Assembly (NCBI RefSeq): GCF_012516375.2
Contig: NZ_CP051204.2
Span: 248,001 to 312,000 of the forward strand
Length of the DNA stretch: 64,000 nt
Source: Chitinophaga oryzae
GTDB taxonomy: Bacteria > Bacteroidota > Bacteroidia > Chitinophagales > Chitinophagaceae
Direction of reading: 5' to 3'
A program made the translations under genes and the position numbers. Every line of letters begins with the position of its first letter. The first letter of the stretch is position 1. Shown here one piece after another: positions 1 to 7,950 of the stretch. A model generated the notes under the pieces. That model saw only the letters and a list, made by a program, of their open reading frames with translations. It made no database searches and was not told the origin of the DNA.

Positions 1-13
1 GCCTAAACATGTC

Positions 14-81
14 GAGATTTATTGATTTTGGGATTTATTGATTTACTACAAATCAAAAAATTCCAAAATCAAAAAATTCCT
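14..81. repeat. A/T-rich palindromic repeat, GATTTTTTGATTT family (copy 1)
   Basis: The left part holds two iterations of GATTTATTGATTT and the right part two of AAATCAAAAAATTCC, roughly reverse complements, separated by the short loop ACTAC. The same unit recurs at 5473-5680. What lies to the left is outside the window. It could fold into a long hairpin in RNA; no coding potential is claimed. Confidence 0.6.
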
Positions 82-227
82 GATTGGAAAACCACTTTTC
101 CGCAATTTCTCCCCGCTTGCCTGTTAAAACCTGCCTCCGGATAATTACCGTTTCCCCAAAGAAGTGATTTGACCGATATTTATTGGACTGATCAGAAAGA
201 CGTTCAACTTTCCTGTAAACCTTAGAC

Positions 228-1040
228 GTGGTACAACATTTCAATGAAATAGTTTTTGCTGCGGGATGGCCGTACTGGCTGTTTTTTTTGTTAAGTCTCC
301 TTGCCATTGTAATATTTTTTATCCAACGGGAAAAAAACATAAAAAGAGCCTCAGCGAAAGAAATAACCATACAACACACCTTAATCAACCTGGAACTCCA
401 TGCTTTCCAGGCACATATGGACCCGCATTTTATATTTAACAGCCTCAACGCTATCCATCACTACATCCTTACCACCAGTACGGACATGGCCTCCCTGTAT
501 CTTACCCGCTTCGCCCGCCTGATGCGCCTTATGATCGGTAATTTCAACAAGGAATGGGTAACCCTGCAGGAAGACCTTGAAGCGCTGGAACTATACATAC
601 AACTGGAACAGCTCCGGTTTGACCAGCAGTTTTCTTATCAGGTGCGCATTGTACAGGATGTCAACTCCCACAGTACCCTCATCCCTCCCCTCATTATCCA
701 GCCCTATGTGCAGTACGTGATCTGGCACCGGTTGCTGATGCGACCGGAAAAAACCGGGGGCCGGCTGGTGATCCATATAGGAAAAGACCATAACCGGCTC
801 TGTATTCAGCTGGAAGACAACGGTATCCAGGCCAGCGAACTGCTGGACGACACCGGGGAGCGACAGGCTACCGGGATAGACATTGCCGCGGAACGGCTGT
901 ATATGATGAGTGAGAAATATCAGCTGAAAGCAGGCATCCAGGCGCAGCAGCTGTTTGATGAAGCCCACCGGCCCACCGGCAACCGCCTCACGATCAGCAT
1001 GGAACATATGCTGTCACGGCACATGCCGGTAGCGGTATAA
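228..1040 (+). CDS. LytS/YehU-type sensor histidine kinase, probably decayed
   Basis: The 270-residue product has one N-terminal membrane segment (about residues 13-32), then the His_kinase (LytS-type) phosphoacceptor region AHMDPHFIFNSLNAI with His67, then an HATPase-like domain. Family members autophosphorylate and signal to LytTR response regulators. Here the N box reads QPYVQYVIWHRLL where the family has ENAIWHGL, so the Glu and Mg-binding Asn are Gln162 and Tyr163; the later DNG and G-x-x-x-x-ERL segments persist. The only start in the open frame is GTG at 228, just after an in-frame stop, and the first ATG is near residue 65. The N-terminus resembles the tail of larger beta-propeller sensors. 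I infer a 5'-truncated, possibly ATP-dead kinase. No response regulator is adjacent. Confidence 0.7.
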   Translation: MVQHFNEIVFAAGWPYWLFFLLSLLAIVIFFIQREKNIKRASAKEITIQHTLINLELHAFQAHMDPHFIFNSLNAIHHYILTTSTDMASLYLTRFARLMRLMIGNFNKEWVTLQEDLEALELYIQLEQLRFDQQFSYQVRIVQDVNSHSTLIPPLIIQPYVQYVIWHRLLMRPEKTGGRLVIHIGKDHNRLCIQLEDNGIQASELLDDTGERQATGIDIAAERLYMMSEKYQLKAGIQAQQLFDEAHRPTGNRLTISMEHMLSRHMPVAV

Positions 1041-1042
1041 AC

Positions 1043-1834
1043 CTACAGGCGCCTGATCCAGGCGCAGCTGATCCATCCGGTTTTACCATCGGCCAGCGAT
1101 ATTTTGCAGTAATCTTTGGTGGCGTCGGCGATGTGTACCTTCATACCTTCCTGCACTTCAAAAGCGTCTTTGCTGTTATCGTCCGGCGCTGTTTTTACCT
1201 TGATGTTGCTCTGTGTGATGATGCCCGTCTGGTGGTTGTTGGCCACCGCATAAGTATCTATCGCCATCAGCAGGTAAAGCGCAAACAGTGTTCCCAGTGC
1301 ATAGTTGCCCCAGCGGAGGAACTTATTTTTCCAGCCGGGCAGGAACGTGTTGAGCATAATACCGGCGATCGCCAGCCAGAAGAAGAGAATGCATCCCACC
1401 GCCCAGCCATTGGGCTTGTGCAGCTGTTGTAACTGCCGCCACCATTGCTGGAAGAAGACTAACGGCAACTCATCCACGAAACCGCTTACTTTTTGATTGG
1501 CGAGGGCCAGGTTGTGCCGGGCGGCTTCATCGCGCGGGGCCAGTTGCAGCGCCTTCTCGAAATTATACACCGCCTCCCCTGTTTTGCCGGCTTTGTAGTA
1601 TGCGTTGCCGGCATTGAAATACAATGCTTTTATGTTGTAGCCTTCATCTATCAGTTGCTGATAGGCTGCTGCTGCTTCGGTGAATTTACTTTGCTGATAA
1701 AGGCTGTTGGCCGCATCAAAACGTTGTTGCGGGAGCGCCTGCTGCGCCCTGATCGCGCTGCCGGCAAGCAGCAGGAAAGCCAGTAACAGGGCGGTTTTAA
1801 TATGTTTATGTCCGGGCATACTACCTTTTCTCAT
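1043..1834 (-). CDS. batE: BatE-like TPR/SH3 protein (aerotolerance-type)
   Basis: The 263-residue protein has a signal-like hydrophobic start, TPR repeats (about residues 35-115), two membrane segments (about 140-160 and 178-195) and a C-terminal bacterial SH3 domain ending in GWISCAWIRRL. This order is typical of BatE of the Bat operon, whose proteins are thought to form a membrane/periplasmic complex; the molecular role is unsettled. Its ATG lies 2 nt after the batD stop, so the two are cotranscribed. The 3' end meets the convergent kinase ORF with a 2-nt gap. A second possible start is Met6. Confidence 0.85.
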   Translation of the reverse strand: MRKGSMPGHKHIKTALLLAFLLLAGSAIRAQQALPQQRFDAANSLYQQSKFTEAAAAYQQLIDEGYNIKALYFNAGNAYYKAGKTGEAVYNFEKALQLAPRDEAARHNLALANQKVSGFVDELPLVFFQQWWRQLQQLHKPNGWAVGCILFFWLAIAGIMLNTFLPGWKNKFLRWGNYALGTLFALYLLMAIDTYAVANNHQTGIITQSNIKVKTAPDDNSKDAFEVQEGMKVHIADATKDYCKISLADGKTGWISCAWIRRL

Positions 1835-1836
1835 AA

Positions 1837-3774
1837 TTAATTTTTCAAAGCATCTTCCAGGTTGGTGATGATGGTCACCGCTTTGGAATAGGTGCCCTGC
1901 ATTTTATCGTCATTGTGGCCAGGTGCATACAAGGCCAGTTCGCAGTTGTCGATCAGTTCAAACAGGTCGCTGGTATTGGTGCCGTTGATATGGCGGGCGG
2001 CCAGTTTATCCTGGATCAGTTGTTTGCTCAGGTCTGCAAAAGGTATTTTCAGTTTATGGCTGAGATACCCCCATACGGCACGGGATGTTTCTTCGTAGAA
2101 AGCTTTGTCCTTCCCTTCTTTGAGGTACCGGGCGGCCAGTTCCAGCCTTTTCAGGGCCACTTTATTGGCATAGCGGTGCTTCAGCAGCGCTGCGTTGGTG
2201 GTATTGTAGTCTTTTCTGCGTTTGTAGAAAATAACAGCGCCGGCGATCAGCAACGGCAATATCAGCAGCGCATAGAACCAGGGGCTGAGGATAAACCAGG
2301 TGCTGCGTTTGGACCATTGCTGGATGCCTCCGTCTATTTTCACCAGTTCATTTCTGCCTGTGCTGAAATCGTGTTTGTCTTCTTTTATGCGTTTGCCCTG
2401 GGTGATGTCGATGACGAACGCTTCGGAACGGAGCGTCTTATAGCTGTTGGCTTCCGGATCGAAGTAAGAAAACTCGACGGCGGGAATGGTATGTTTACCG
2501 GCTTCCTGCGGCATCAGCACATATTCAAATGTCCGGCTGCCGGACAGCGGGTTGCTGTTTTTCTCGATATCGTCGGTCATTTTGGGATCGTACTTTTCAA
2601 ATCCGGAGGGTACGTCCACTTTGGGGGCATTGAGCAGGTTCACGTTGCCATGGCCGGTGATAGTGACCTTCAGGGTAAGGGCGTCGTCTGTGCTGAGGGT
2701 GTTTTTATCCACTACCGCACTCATTTTGAAGCTGCCCACCGCGCCGTTATAGCTGAGGGGACGGCCTTCTACCGGCAATGGTTTTACGTTGATCTTTATC
2801 GGGTTGCTCTGGATTTTATACGGCACGTCCTGGTATTCCACTTCCGGCCGGTTGAAGAAATCGTCGAAGAACGGGTCTTTAAAAGCCGGATCGTTGAAGA
2901 ACTCTTCAAACGGGTCGCGGGCGCCGCGGTTGCGTTTGCCCACCAGTTTGACGAGGCGTACCTGGTTGTCCACTTCCACGGGGTCCAGCTCCAGGGTGCC
3001 GGACTGCAGCGGGAACAGCAGTGTTTTACGGATGGTAAACACTTTATAGGGGATGCCGTTGATGCGTTCTTCAGTGGCCTGCGGCGGGTTGGGAAGTTCT
3101 ATGTCTTTCGCAGAAAATCCTTTAAACGCCGGTACTTTGGTGACACTGGAGTTCGTCGGCAGCCGTGTATAGAGTTTATACGTGGCCGTTAGCTGGTCAC
3201 CTTCGTACAGGTTGGTTTTATCAACATCTACTTTCAGGAAGATATTTTTCCGGAGTTTTTCGGTGATGTCCTCTCCTTTTTTGAGGATACCGTCCGACAG
3301 GTCTTCGCTGATGCCACCGCCGTTCTGGCCGCGGTGTTGCGGTATTGCCTGCTGCGGCTGCTGCTGCGCCTGAGTGTTGCCTTTCCGTACTTCAATAAGC
3401 ACGGGGTTGGACTTGATAACATTGCCGTTTACCCGTGCCTGTGCGCCGGGTATGGTGAAGTTGCCCACATGTTTGGGCTGCAGCACGTAATTCAGTGCAA
3501 AGTATTCGGAGCGGCGGCCGTTGAAGATAGATTGACCCTGCATTTGTGAAGGGCCCTGCAGCACTTCAAAGTCTTTGAAGCTGGGCGGCGTGAAGCTGGT
3601 GATATTGGTCCCGTTTTCCAGCATGAACTGGATCTGGAAAGCTTCATCCAGCGTAACGGAGTTACTGCTCACGCTGGTGGTAAAACGGAGATCTTGTGCG
3701 CTGGCGCAAACAACCAGCCCTAAACAACACAAAACAGAGAAAATGTACTTCCTTATACTAAATCTGTCCTTCAT
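1837..3774 (-). CDS. batD: BatD-like oxygen-tolerance protein
   Basis: The 645-residue protein begins MKDRFSIRKYIF with a signal peptide ending near CASAQ, followed by tandem beta-rich Ig-like domains of the BatD family and a membrane segment near residues 495-515 before a cytoplasmic tail. The frame stays open to a TTG at 3798, but the ATG at 3774 puts the signal peptide at the N-terminus. BatD is usually found with MoxR, a DUF58 protein and BatA/B/C. Here only batE follows; upstream come a palindromic repeat and an SDR gene, so the rest of the Bat set is elsewhere or absent. Confidence 0.88.
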   Translation of the reverse strand: MKDRFSIRKYIFSVLCCLGLVVCASAQDLRFTTSVSSNSVTLDEAFQIQFMLENGTNITSFTPPSFKDFEVLQGPSQMQGQSIFNGRRSEYFALNYVLQPKHVGNFTIPGAQARVNGNVIKSNPVLIEVRKGNTQAQQQPQQAIPQHRGQNGGGISEDLSDGILKKGEDITEKLRKNIFLKVDVDKTNLYEGDQLTATYKLYTRLPTNSSVTKVPAFKGFSAKDIELPNPPQATEERINGIPYKVFTIRKTLLFPLQSGTLELDPVEVDNQVRLVKLVGKRNRGARDPFEEFFNDPAFKDPFFDDFFNRPEVEYQDVPYKIQSNPIKINVKPLPVEGRPLSYNGAVGSFKMSAVVDKNTLSTDDALTLKVTITGHGNVNLLNAPKVDVPSGFEKYDPKMTDDIEKNSNPLSGSRTFEYVLMPQEAGKHTIPAVEFSYFDPEANSYKTLRSEAFVIDITQGKRIKEDKHDFSTGRNELVKIDGGIQQWSKRSTWFILSPWFYALLILPLLIAGAVIFYKRRKDYNTTNAALLKHRYANKVALKRLELAARYLKEGKDKAFYEETSRAVWGYLSHKLKIPFADLSKQLIQDKLAARHINGTNTSDLFELIDNCELALYAPGHNDDKMQGTYSKAVTIITNLEDALKN

Positions 3775-3856
3775 AGTTATGTCAACAAATTTAACCAAAC
3801 CCGCTCCGGAAGCGGTGTCGGCTGCCGTTAAAACTTAGTTAAAAGATCTTTAATAT

Positions 3857-3973
3857 CAATTACGAATTACGGATTACGAATTAAAATCATTTGTTTTGTG
3901 GGGCTTTGTAGTGGCTTTCAGCAGTCGGCTTCCCATTCGTAATTCGTAATTCGTAATCCGTAATTCGTAATTG
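3857..3973. repeat. AATTACG-iterated palindromic element, copy A
   Basis: A 27-nt arm of iterated AATTACG heptamers (3857-3883, one unit reading GGATTACG) is perfectly matched as reverse complement at 3947-3973; the right side has two further heptamers from 3935. The core (about 3884-3946) differs from copies B and C. The right arm ends 2 nt from the stop codon of the SDR gene at 3976. Confidence 0.85.
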
Positions 3974-3975
3974 TT

Positions 3976-4677
3976 TTAAATATCTCCCAACATAGGTCTG
4001 AGCTGTATTTCCTCTACGACAGTTTGTTTGGCCAGGGTAAAGGCGTTCCACACCACGCTGGCAATGTCTTCGGGAGGCATCATCCTGTCGGCCGGGCCTT
4101 CGAAGCCGTCCCAGGAGGCGGTGAGCGTTGGGCCGGGGCTTACGGAGGTGACCCTCACATTGTGGGGCATCAGCTCCCGGCGCAGGTTTTTGGAGAATCC
4201 GAGCAGGGCGTATTTGGTGATGCTGTAGGAGCCGCCGTTAGGATAGGCATGATGGCTGGCGGTGGAGCACATATTAAAGATATGGCCGTTACGTTGGGCT
4301 ATCATGAGGGGCAGTAGTTCGCGGGTGAGGTGGTAGGCGCTGTATACGTTGACGGCCATCAGCTTTTCCAGCAGGCCGTCCGCTTCTTCGTGCAGGGCGC
4401 CGGGTATGAAGATACCGGCGTTGTTGACAAGTATGTCCACGGTGGACCAGGTGTCTTTTATTTTCCGTGCAAAAGCCATCACCTGCGCTTTATCACCCAT
4501 ATCCACCGATTCGGCGATGACCGTTACTGCGGGGTTTTTCTCCCCGATAGCTGCCTTTGCAGCGGCCAACGCGTCTGTGTTGCGGGCACAAATGGCCACG
4601 TTGAACCCCTCTGCCGCCAGTCTTTCTGCAATAGCCTTTCCGATGCCTTTGCTGGCACCTGTTATAACTGCGTTCAT
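3976..4677 (-). CDS. Short-chain dehydrogenase/reductase (SDR)
   Basis: The 233-residue classical SDR has the Rossmann motif TGASKGIG near residues 7-14, NNAG near 88-91, and the catalytic Ser and YxxxK seen as YSITK near residue 154. Family members use NAD(P)H to reduce ketones or oxidise alcohols; the C-terminal substrate-binding part gives no clear substrate. It may be a 3-ketoacyl reductase-like or sepiapterin reductase-like enzyme. The stop abuts palindromic element A. The next gene on the plus strand starts divergently about 100 nt away. Confidence 0.85.
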   Translation of the reverse strand: MNAVITGASKGIGKAIAERLAAEGFNVAICARNTDALAAAKAAIGEKNPAVTVIAESVDMGDKAQVMAFARKIKDTWSTVDILVNNAGIFIPGALHEEADGLLEKLMAVNVYSAYHLTRELLPLMIAQRNGHIFNMCSTASHHAYPNGGSYSITKYALLGFSKNLRRELMPHNVRVTSVSPGPTLTASWDGFEGPADRMMPPEDIASVVWNAFTLAKQTVVEEIQLRPMLGDI

Positions 4678-4760
4678 AAATTTCTGTCGATTAAAGTGTT
4701 AAAATAATGAATTTTAGTTGAATGACCTTAGTCCGGAAACCCCATCTGTCTGGTATTTTG

Positions 4761-4768
4761 TACCTTTG
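4761..4768 (+). promoter_or_regulatory. Bacteroidota -7 promoter motif for the HAD phosphatase
   Basis: TACCTTTG matches TAnnTTTG and ends 7 nt before the ATG at 4776, implying a leaderless or very short leader. No convincing -33 element is visible. It decides the start: the upstream in-frame ATG at 4722 would precede the promoter. Confidence 0.65.
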
Positions 4769-4775
4769 CTGCGTT

Positions 4776-5471
4776 ATGAGATATAAGCATCTTTTCTTTG
4801 ACCTGGACCATACGCTCTGGGACTTTGAAACCAACGAACAGGAGACCTTGCTGGAACTTTTCGACAGCCATGGGCTGGCCAACCGCGGAGTACCATCTTT
4901 CGAAGCATTTTCCGAATCTTATGTCGGGCACAACGAACGTTTATGGGAGCGCTTCCGGAAAGGGTTCATCAACCGGGCCGAGTTGCGGGACAAACGCTTC
5001 CGCCTTGCGCTGCTGGACTTCAAAATCGGTGATGAGAAGCTGTGTCAGGCCATAAGCACGGAGTTCCTGGAGATACTGCCGAACAAAAAGGCGCTGTTTC
5101 CCGAAACGAAAGAAACGCTGGACTATCTGGCGGCCAAAAACTACCCGATGCATATGATTACCAACGGGTTCGAAGAAACGCAGCTGCTGAAGATGAGGAA
5201 TGCAGGCATCGAGCATTATTTTACCCATATCGTTACCTCTGAGGTGGCGGGCAGTCTGAAGCCCTATCCCCAGATATTTGAATATGCCATCAGTAAAGCC
5301 GGCACCAGCGCGGCGGAGAGCATTATGGTGGGCGACGCTATGGAGCTGGATATTAAAGGGGCGCATGGCGTGGGCATGGACCAGGTGTATTTTAATCCGG
5401 CCAAGCCGCCGGTGGACTTTACGCCGACCTATACTATCGGGCATTTAAAGGAGCTCAGGAACATACTTTGA
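4776..5471 (+). CDS. YjjG/YfnB-type HAD family nucleotidase
   Basis: The product of about 231 residues starts MRYKHLFFDLDHTLWDFE, giving HAD motif I (DLDHT). Motif II is ITNG (near residue 127), the motif III Lys is in SLKPYPQIF, and motif IV is GDAMELDIKGA. Sequence and length match the YjjG/YfnB noncanonical pyrimidine nucleotidase subfamily, which hydrolyses nucleoside monophosphates; the exact substrate is inferred. It has its own -7 motif. Its 3' end runs straight into the A/T-rich palindromic repeat at 5473. Confidence 0.85.
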   Translation: MRYKHLFFDLDHTLWDFETNEQETLLELFDSHGLANRGVPSFEAFSESYVGHNERLWERFRKGFINRAELRDKRFRLALLDFKIGDEKLCQAISTEFLEILPNKKALFPETKETLDYLAAKNYPMHMITNGFEETQLLKMRNAGIEHYFTHIVTSEVAGSLKPYPQIFEYAISKAGTSAAESIMVGDAMELDIKGAHGVGMDQVYFNPAKPPVDFTPTYTIGHLKELRNIL

Positions 5472-5472
5472 T

Positions 5473-5680
5473 ATTTGGGGATTTTTTGATTTACGGATTT
5501 TTTGATTTTTGGGATAATAAACAAGAAGACCGAAGCTGTTTTATGACTCGCTTCGGTCTTCTTGTTTATCAATATCTTATCAAGATATGAAATCAAAAAT
5601 CTGTAAATCAAAAAATCCCAGAATCTCCACGGTCTTCTTGTTTTATAGACGAAATCAAAAAATCGTAAATCAAAAAATCT
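5473..5680. repeat. Compound palindromic repeat, GATTTTTTGATTT family (copy 2)
   Basis: This fills the whole gap between two convergent genes. The centre is a perfect 20-bp stem (5517-5536 with 5550-5569, loop 13 nt; arm ends in AGACCGAAGC). It is flanked by iterated GATTTTTTGATTT on the left (about 5478-5508) and the reverse complement on the right (about 5590-5620). A third arm follows at 5650-5680, and a partial second copy of the stem sequence GGTCTTCTTGTTT lies at 5631. It probably acts as a bidirectional terminator among other possible roles. Confidence 0.8.
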
Positions 5681-5920
5681 CTATATTTTTTTTGTTCTGA
5701 GGCTGGCGGTGCGGGAGGGCTGCGTACAGCAGCTTTTTTTCGGGTTGTTACGGGCTGTAGAATCGTGCTGATACTGCGCCAGCTTAGGCGTGCCGGAGGG
5801 CAACGGTTTATGGGCCGTTGCAGTGGCTTGTTTGGCAGGCGCTTTCCGGCCGGGTTTATCCTGAGCAGTAGCTGCTCCTGCAAGGAGTAGCAGTGTCAGT
5901 GCAGTCAAAATATTTTTCAT
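5681..5920 (-). CDS. Small secreted basic protein, function unknown
   Basis: The 79-residue product has a clear signal peptide (MKNILTALTLLLLAGAATAQ), then about 60 residues rich in Lys, Pro, Ala and Thr with a Cys pair (KKSCCTQ) near residue 63. I recognise no domain. It is the last gene of the minus-strand run after psd (27-nt gap) and may share its transcript. Its stop abuts the palindromic repeat at 5680. Low complexity makes it weakly supported beyond the signal peptide. Confidence 0.55.
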   Translation of the reverse strand: MKNILTALTLLLLAGAATAQDKPGRKAPAKQATATAHKPLPSGTPKLAQYQHDSTARNNPKKSCCTQPSRTASLRTKKI

Positions 5921-5947
5921 ACAGTCCTGTTTGAGCCTACTAATATA

Positions 5948-6601
5948 CTAGATTTTAGCGATCACCGTCTGGCCGCCCTTTACTACCTGCTCCAGCTGTA
6001 CGGTCACTTCTGTGCCTAAAGGCAGGTAGAGGTCCACACGGGAGCCGAATTTGATAAAGCCCATTTCTTCATTCTGGCCTACCTGCATACCGGGTTTCAG
6101 GTAGTTAACGATCCTGCGGGCGAGGGCGCCGGCGATCTGTCTTACCAGGATATCTGTTTTCTGGTTGCCGATCACTACAGAGTGTCTTTCATTTTCCGTA
6201 GAGGATTTCGGATGCCAGGCCACGAGGTATTTACCGGCGTGATACTGTGACAGTTTCACGGTGCCGCTGATAGGGTTGCGGTTTACGTGTACGTTGGCAG
6301 GGCTCATAAAGATGGATACCTGCAGGCGTTTGTCCTGGAAGTACTCCGGTTCAAAAACTTCTTCTATCACTACCACTTTACCATCGCAGGGAGAGATGAC
6401 CAGGTTGTCTCCGGTCGTATACTGTCTGGCCGGCACGCGGAAAAACGATACGATAAAAAGGAAGAACAGGATGGAAAAGACCAGGATGACATAGGTTACA
6501 GCCGGAACGGCGCCCAGCCAGTAAAATACGGCTCCGTTGATCAGTGCCAGTACCAGGAATACAAGGGAAATGGTAGCAAATCCTTCACGATGGATCTTCA
6601 T
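5948..6601 (-). CDS. psd: Phosphatidylserine decarboxylase proenzyme-like protein
   Basis: The 217-residue protein has two N-terminal membrane segments (about residues 9-50), then the PSD fold with SPCDGKV and the C-terminal FGS motif (about residue 190), where self-cleavage would make the pyruvoyl cofactor. This short form matches the PSD-A type. It decarboxylates phosphatidylserine to phosphatidylethanolamine at the inner membrane. cdsA, which makes the CDP-diacylglycerol precursor, lies just upstream. A -7 motif at 6666 and a hairpin leader precede it. Confidence 0.9.
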   Translation of the reverse strand: MKIHREGFATISLVFLVLALINGAVFYWLGAVPAVTYVILVFSILFFLFIVSFFRVPARQYTTGDNLVISPCDGKVVVIEEVFEPEYFQDKRLQVSIFMSPANVHVNRNPISGTVKLSQYHAGKYLVAWHPKSSTENERHSVVIGNQKTDILVRQIAGALARRIVNYLKPGMQVGQNEEMGFIKFGSRVDLYLPLGTEVTVQLEQVVKGGQTVIAKI

Positions 6602-6631
6602 TTGTTTTCTTGTTTGTTAGATTTTATATAT

Positions 6632-6651
6632 ATCCCGGCTTTCGCCGGGAT
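6632..6651 (-). promoter_or_regulatory. Hairpin in the psd leader
   Basis: ATCCCGGC and GCCGGGAT form an 8-bp stem with a 4-nt loop. It lies between the psd -7 motif and the psd start, so it would be in the mRNA leader. It could also be a terminator of cdsA transcripts, but no T run follows directly on the minus strand. Confidence 0.5.
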
Positions 6652-6665
6652 GGTTAAGCAAAGTG

Positions 6666-6673
6666 CAAAGTTA
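6666..6673 (-). promoter_or_regulatory. -7 promoter motif for psd
   Basis: The minus strand reads TAACTTTG, matching TAnnTTTG, 64 nt upstream of the psd ATG. It suggests psd can be transcribed independently of cdsA. Confidence 0.55.
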
Positions 6674-6727
6674 CTTCAGAAATACTTCTTTCTGTCAGAT
6701 GAATATGAAATATTGATTATGTGTATG

Positions 6728-7612
6728 CTAAGCCATCATAAAGGCGTGTACATAAATCCAGGCGAAGGGGGCGGCCAGCAGCAGGGAATCGAAGCGATCG
6801 AGGAAGCCGCCATGGCCGGGCATGATGTTACCGGAGTCTTTAACGCCGGCCATGCGTTTGAGCCTGGACTCCAGCAGGTCGCCGGTGGTGCCGAATACGG
6901 CGGCGATGCCGGCCAGTGCCAGCCAGTGCTGGAGTGACAGGTATTGTTGTCCCCAGTAGTAGCCATATACACCGGCAGCGGCAACAGCCAGTATCATCCC
7001 TCCCACGGAGCCTTCGATGGTTTTTTTAGGAGAGATCGACGGGAAGAAGGGGGTTTTGCCGATGAGAGAGCCTACGATATAGGCCATGGTATCGTTGATC
7101 CAGATAAAAATGATGAGCAGCAAGGGAATGAGCCAACCGGGGGCGGTGCCCACATTTTCCGGTGTATAGTGAATATCTATGGCATTGAGGCGGATATTGA
7201 CCAGCAGGCTGAAGGGGATCACCACGTAGAGCAGGCCCATACAGGAGTAACCGACGTTACGGGGGGAGAAATCCTTATCAAGCAGTATTTCACCAAGCGG
7301 CAGTACCAGCAGGAAAATAATAGCGATCCACCAGCCGATGAAGCCGGTGGAGATGTCGCCCAACTGAAAGTTCTCCCCGGTAAAAGCCAGCATAATGGCG
7401 GCGCCGGCGATAGTTACCCCCCATTTGTGCCAGGAGGGAATACTGTTGTAACCGGTATCTATCAGGCGCATCAGTTTAAAAAACTCCTGCAGTGCGAAGG
7501 TGCTGACCAGGAAAAAGAGCAGAAAAAAGGTGAAGGGACTCCATAAGATACCTCCCAGCATCACTGCCACAAACACCAGCGCCGAGGCAGTGCGGGTAAA
7601 AAAAGTCTTCAT
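6728..7612 (-). CDS. cdsA: Phosphatidate cytidylyltransferase
   Basis: The product of about 294 residues has eight or so membrane segments and the C-terminal CDP-alcohol signature region (about residues 225-275), including KRMAGVKDSGNIMPGHGG and the conserved DRFDS. It makes CDP-diacylglycerol from phosphatidate and CTP, the entry to phospholipid synthesis. The frame opens at a TTG at 7645, but the ATG at 7612 (MKTFFTRT) fits the family and the promoter at 7653. psd follows downstream on the same strand; no phosphatidylserine synthase is in the window. Confidence 0.92.
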   Translation of the reverse strand: MKTFFTRTASALVFVAVMLGGILWSPFTFFLLFFLVSTFALQEFFKLMRLIDTGYNSIPSWHKWGVTIAGAAIMLAFTGENFQLGDISTGFIGWWIAIIFLLVLPLGEILLDKDFSPRNVGYSCMGLLYVVIPFSLLVNIRLNAIDIHYTPENVGTAPGWLIPLLLIIFIWINDTMAYIVGSLIGKTPFFPSISPKKTIEGSVGGMILAVAAAGVYGYYWGQQYLSLQHWLALAGIAAVFGTTGDLLESRLKRMAGVKDSGNIMPGHGGFLDRFDSLLLAAPFAWIYVHAFMMA

Positions 7613-7652
7613 TATGCGTAGTTCTGTTAAAGATTCTAACCGCAAAAGTGTA

Positions 7653-7660
7653 CAAAATTA
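7653..7660 (-). promoter_or_regulatory. -7 promoter motif for cdsA
   Basis: The minus strand reads TAATTTTG (TAnnTTTG), about 40 nt upstream of the chosen cdsA ATG at 7612. Confidence 0.5.
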
Positions 7661-7677
7661 CCCTGCGGAGCAAATTG

Positions 7678-7923
7678 CTATTCCGACACCTCGTTGGGGT
7701 CGCCGGTGGGAAGGTTGTTGTGATTGTGTACGAGGTCCTTTGCTGTTTGTTCTTCTTTTTCGTGTACGTATAGCTCTGCCTGACCGGGGAGGGTGATATT
7801 GTAGGAAGATGACTGACGGTTGATCAGTACTGCGGTGATACCATTGTCTGCCAGCATTCCTTTTACAATCTCCGCCTCGAAGGGACGGTCACTTGAGAAG
7901 ATTTTAACCCAACCTTTTTCCAT
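7678..7923 (-). CDS. DUF2007-family protein
   Basis: The 81-residue soluble protein (WVKIFSSDRPFEAEIVKGML, then a conserved LINRQSSSY region and a Leu/Pro segment) fits DUF2007, a small ferredoxin-like fold described as a putative signal-transducing protein. No catalytic residues are known. It lies between the CPBP protease (27-nt gap) and cdsA (65-nt gap). The role is unknown; membrane-lipid context is only suggestive. Confidence 0.75.
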   Translation of the reverse strand: MEKGWVKIFSSDRPFEAEIVKGMLADNGITAVLINRQSSSYNITLPGQAELYVHEKEEQTAKDLVHNHNNLPTGDPNEVSE

Positions 7924-7950
7924 AGTAATAACATTTGTCTCAGCGGTAAA

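Noticed and set aside
1915..3192. 425-codon plus-strand ORF opposite batD
   Set aside because: It is a shadow on the antisense strand of a strong BatD gene; it lacks a recognisable domain and comes from the composition of the real frame.
3857..3973. Iterated AATTACG considered as a CRISPR array
   Set aside because: Units are 7 nt with no spacers and form inverted arms; no cas genes are nearby.
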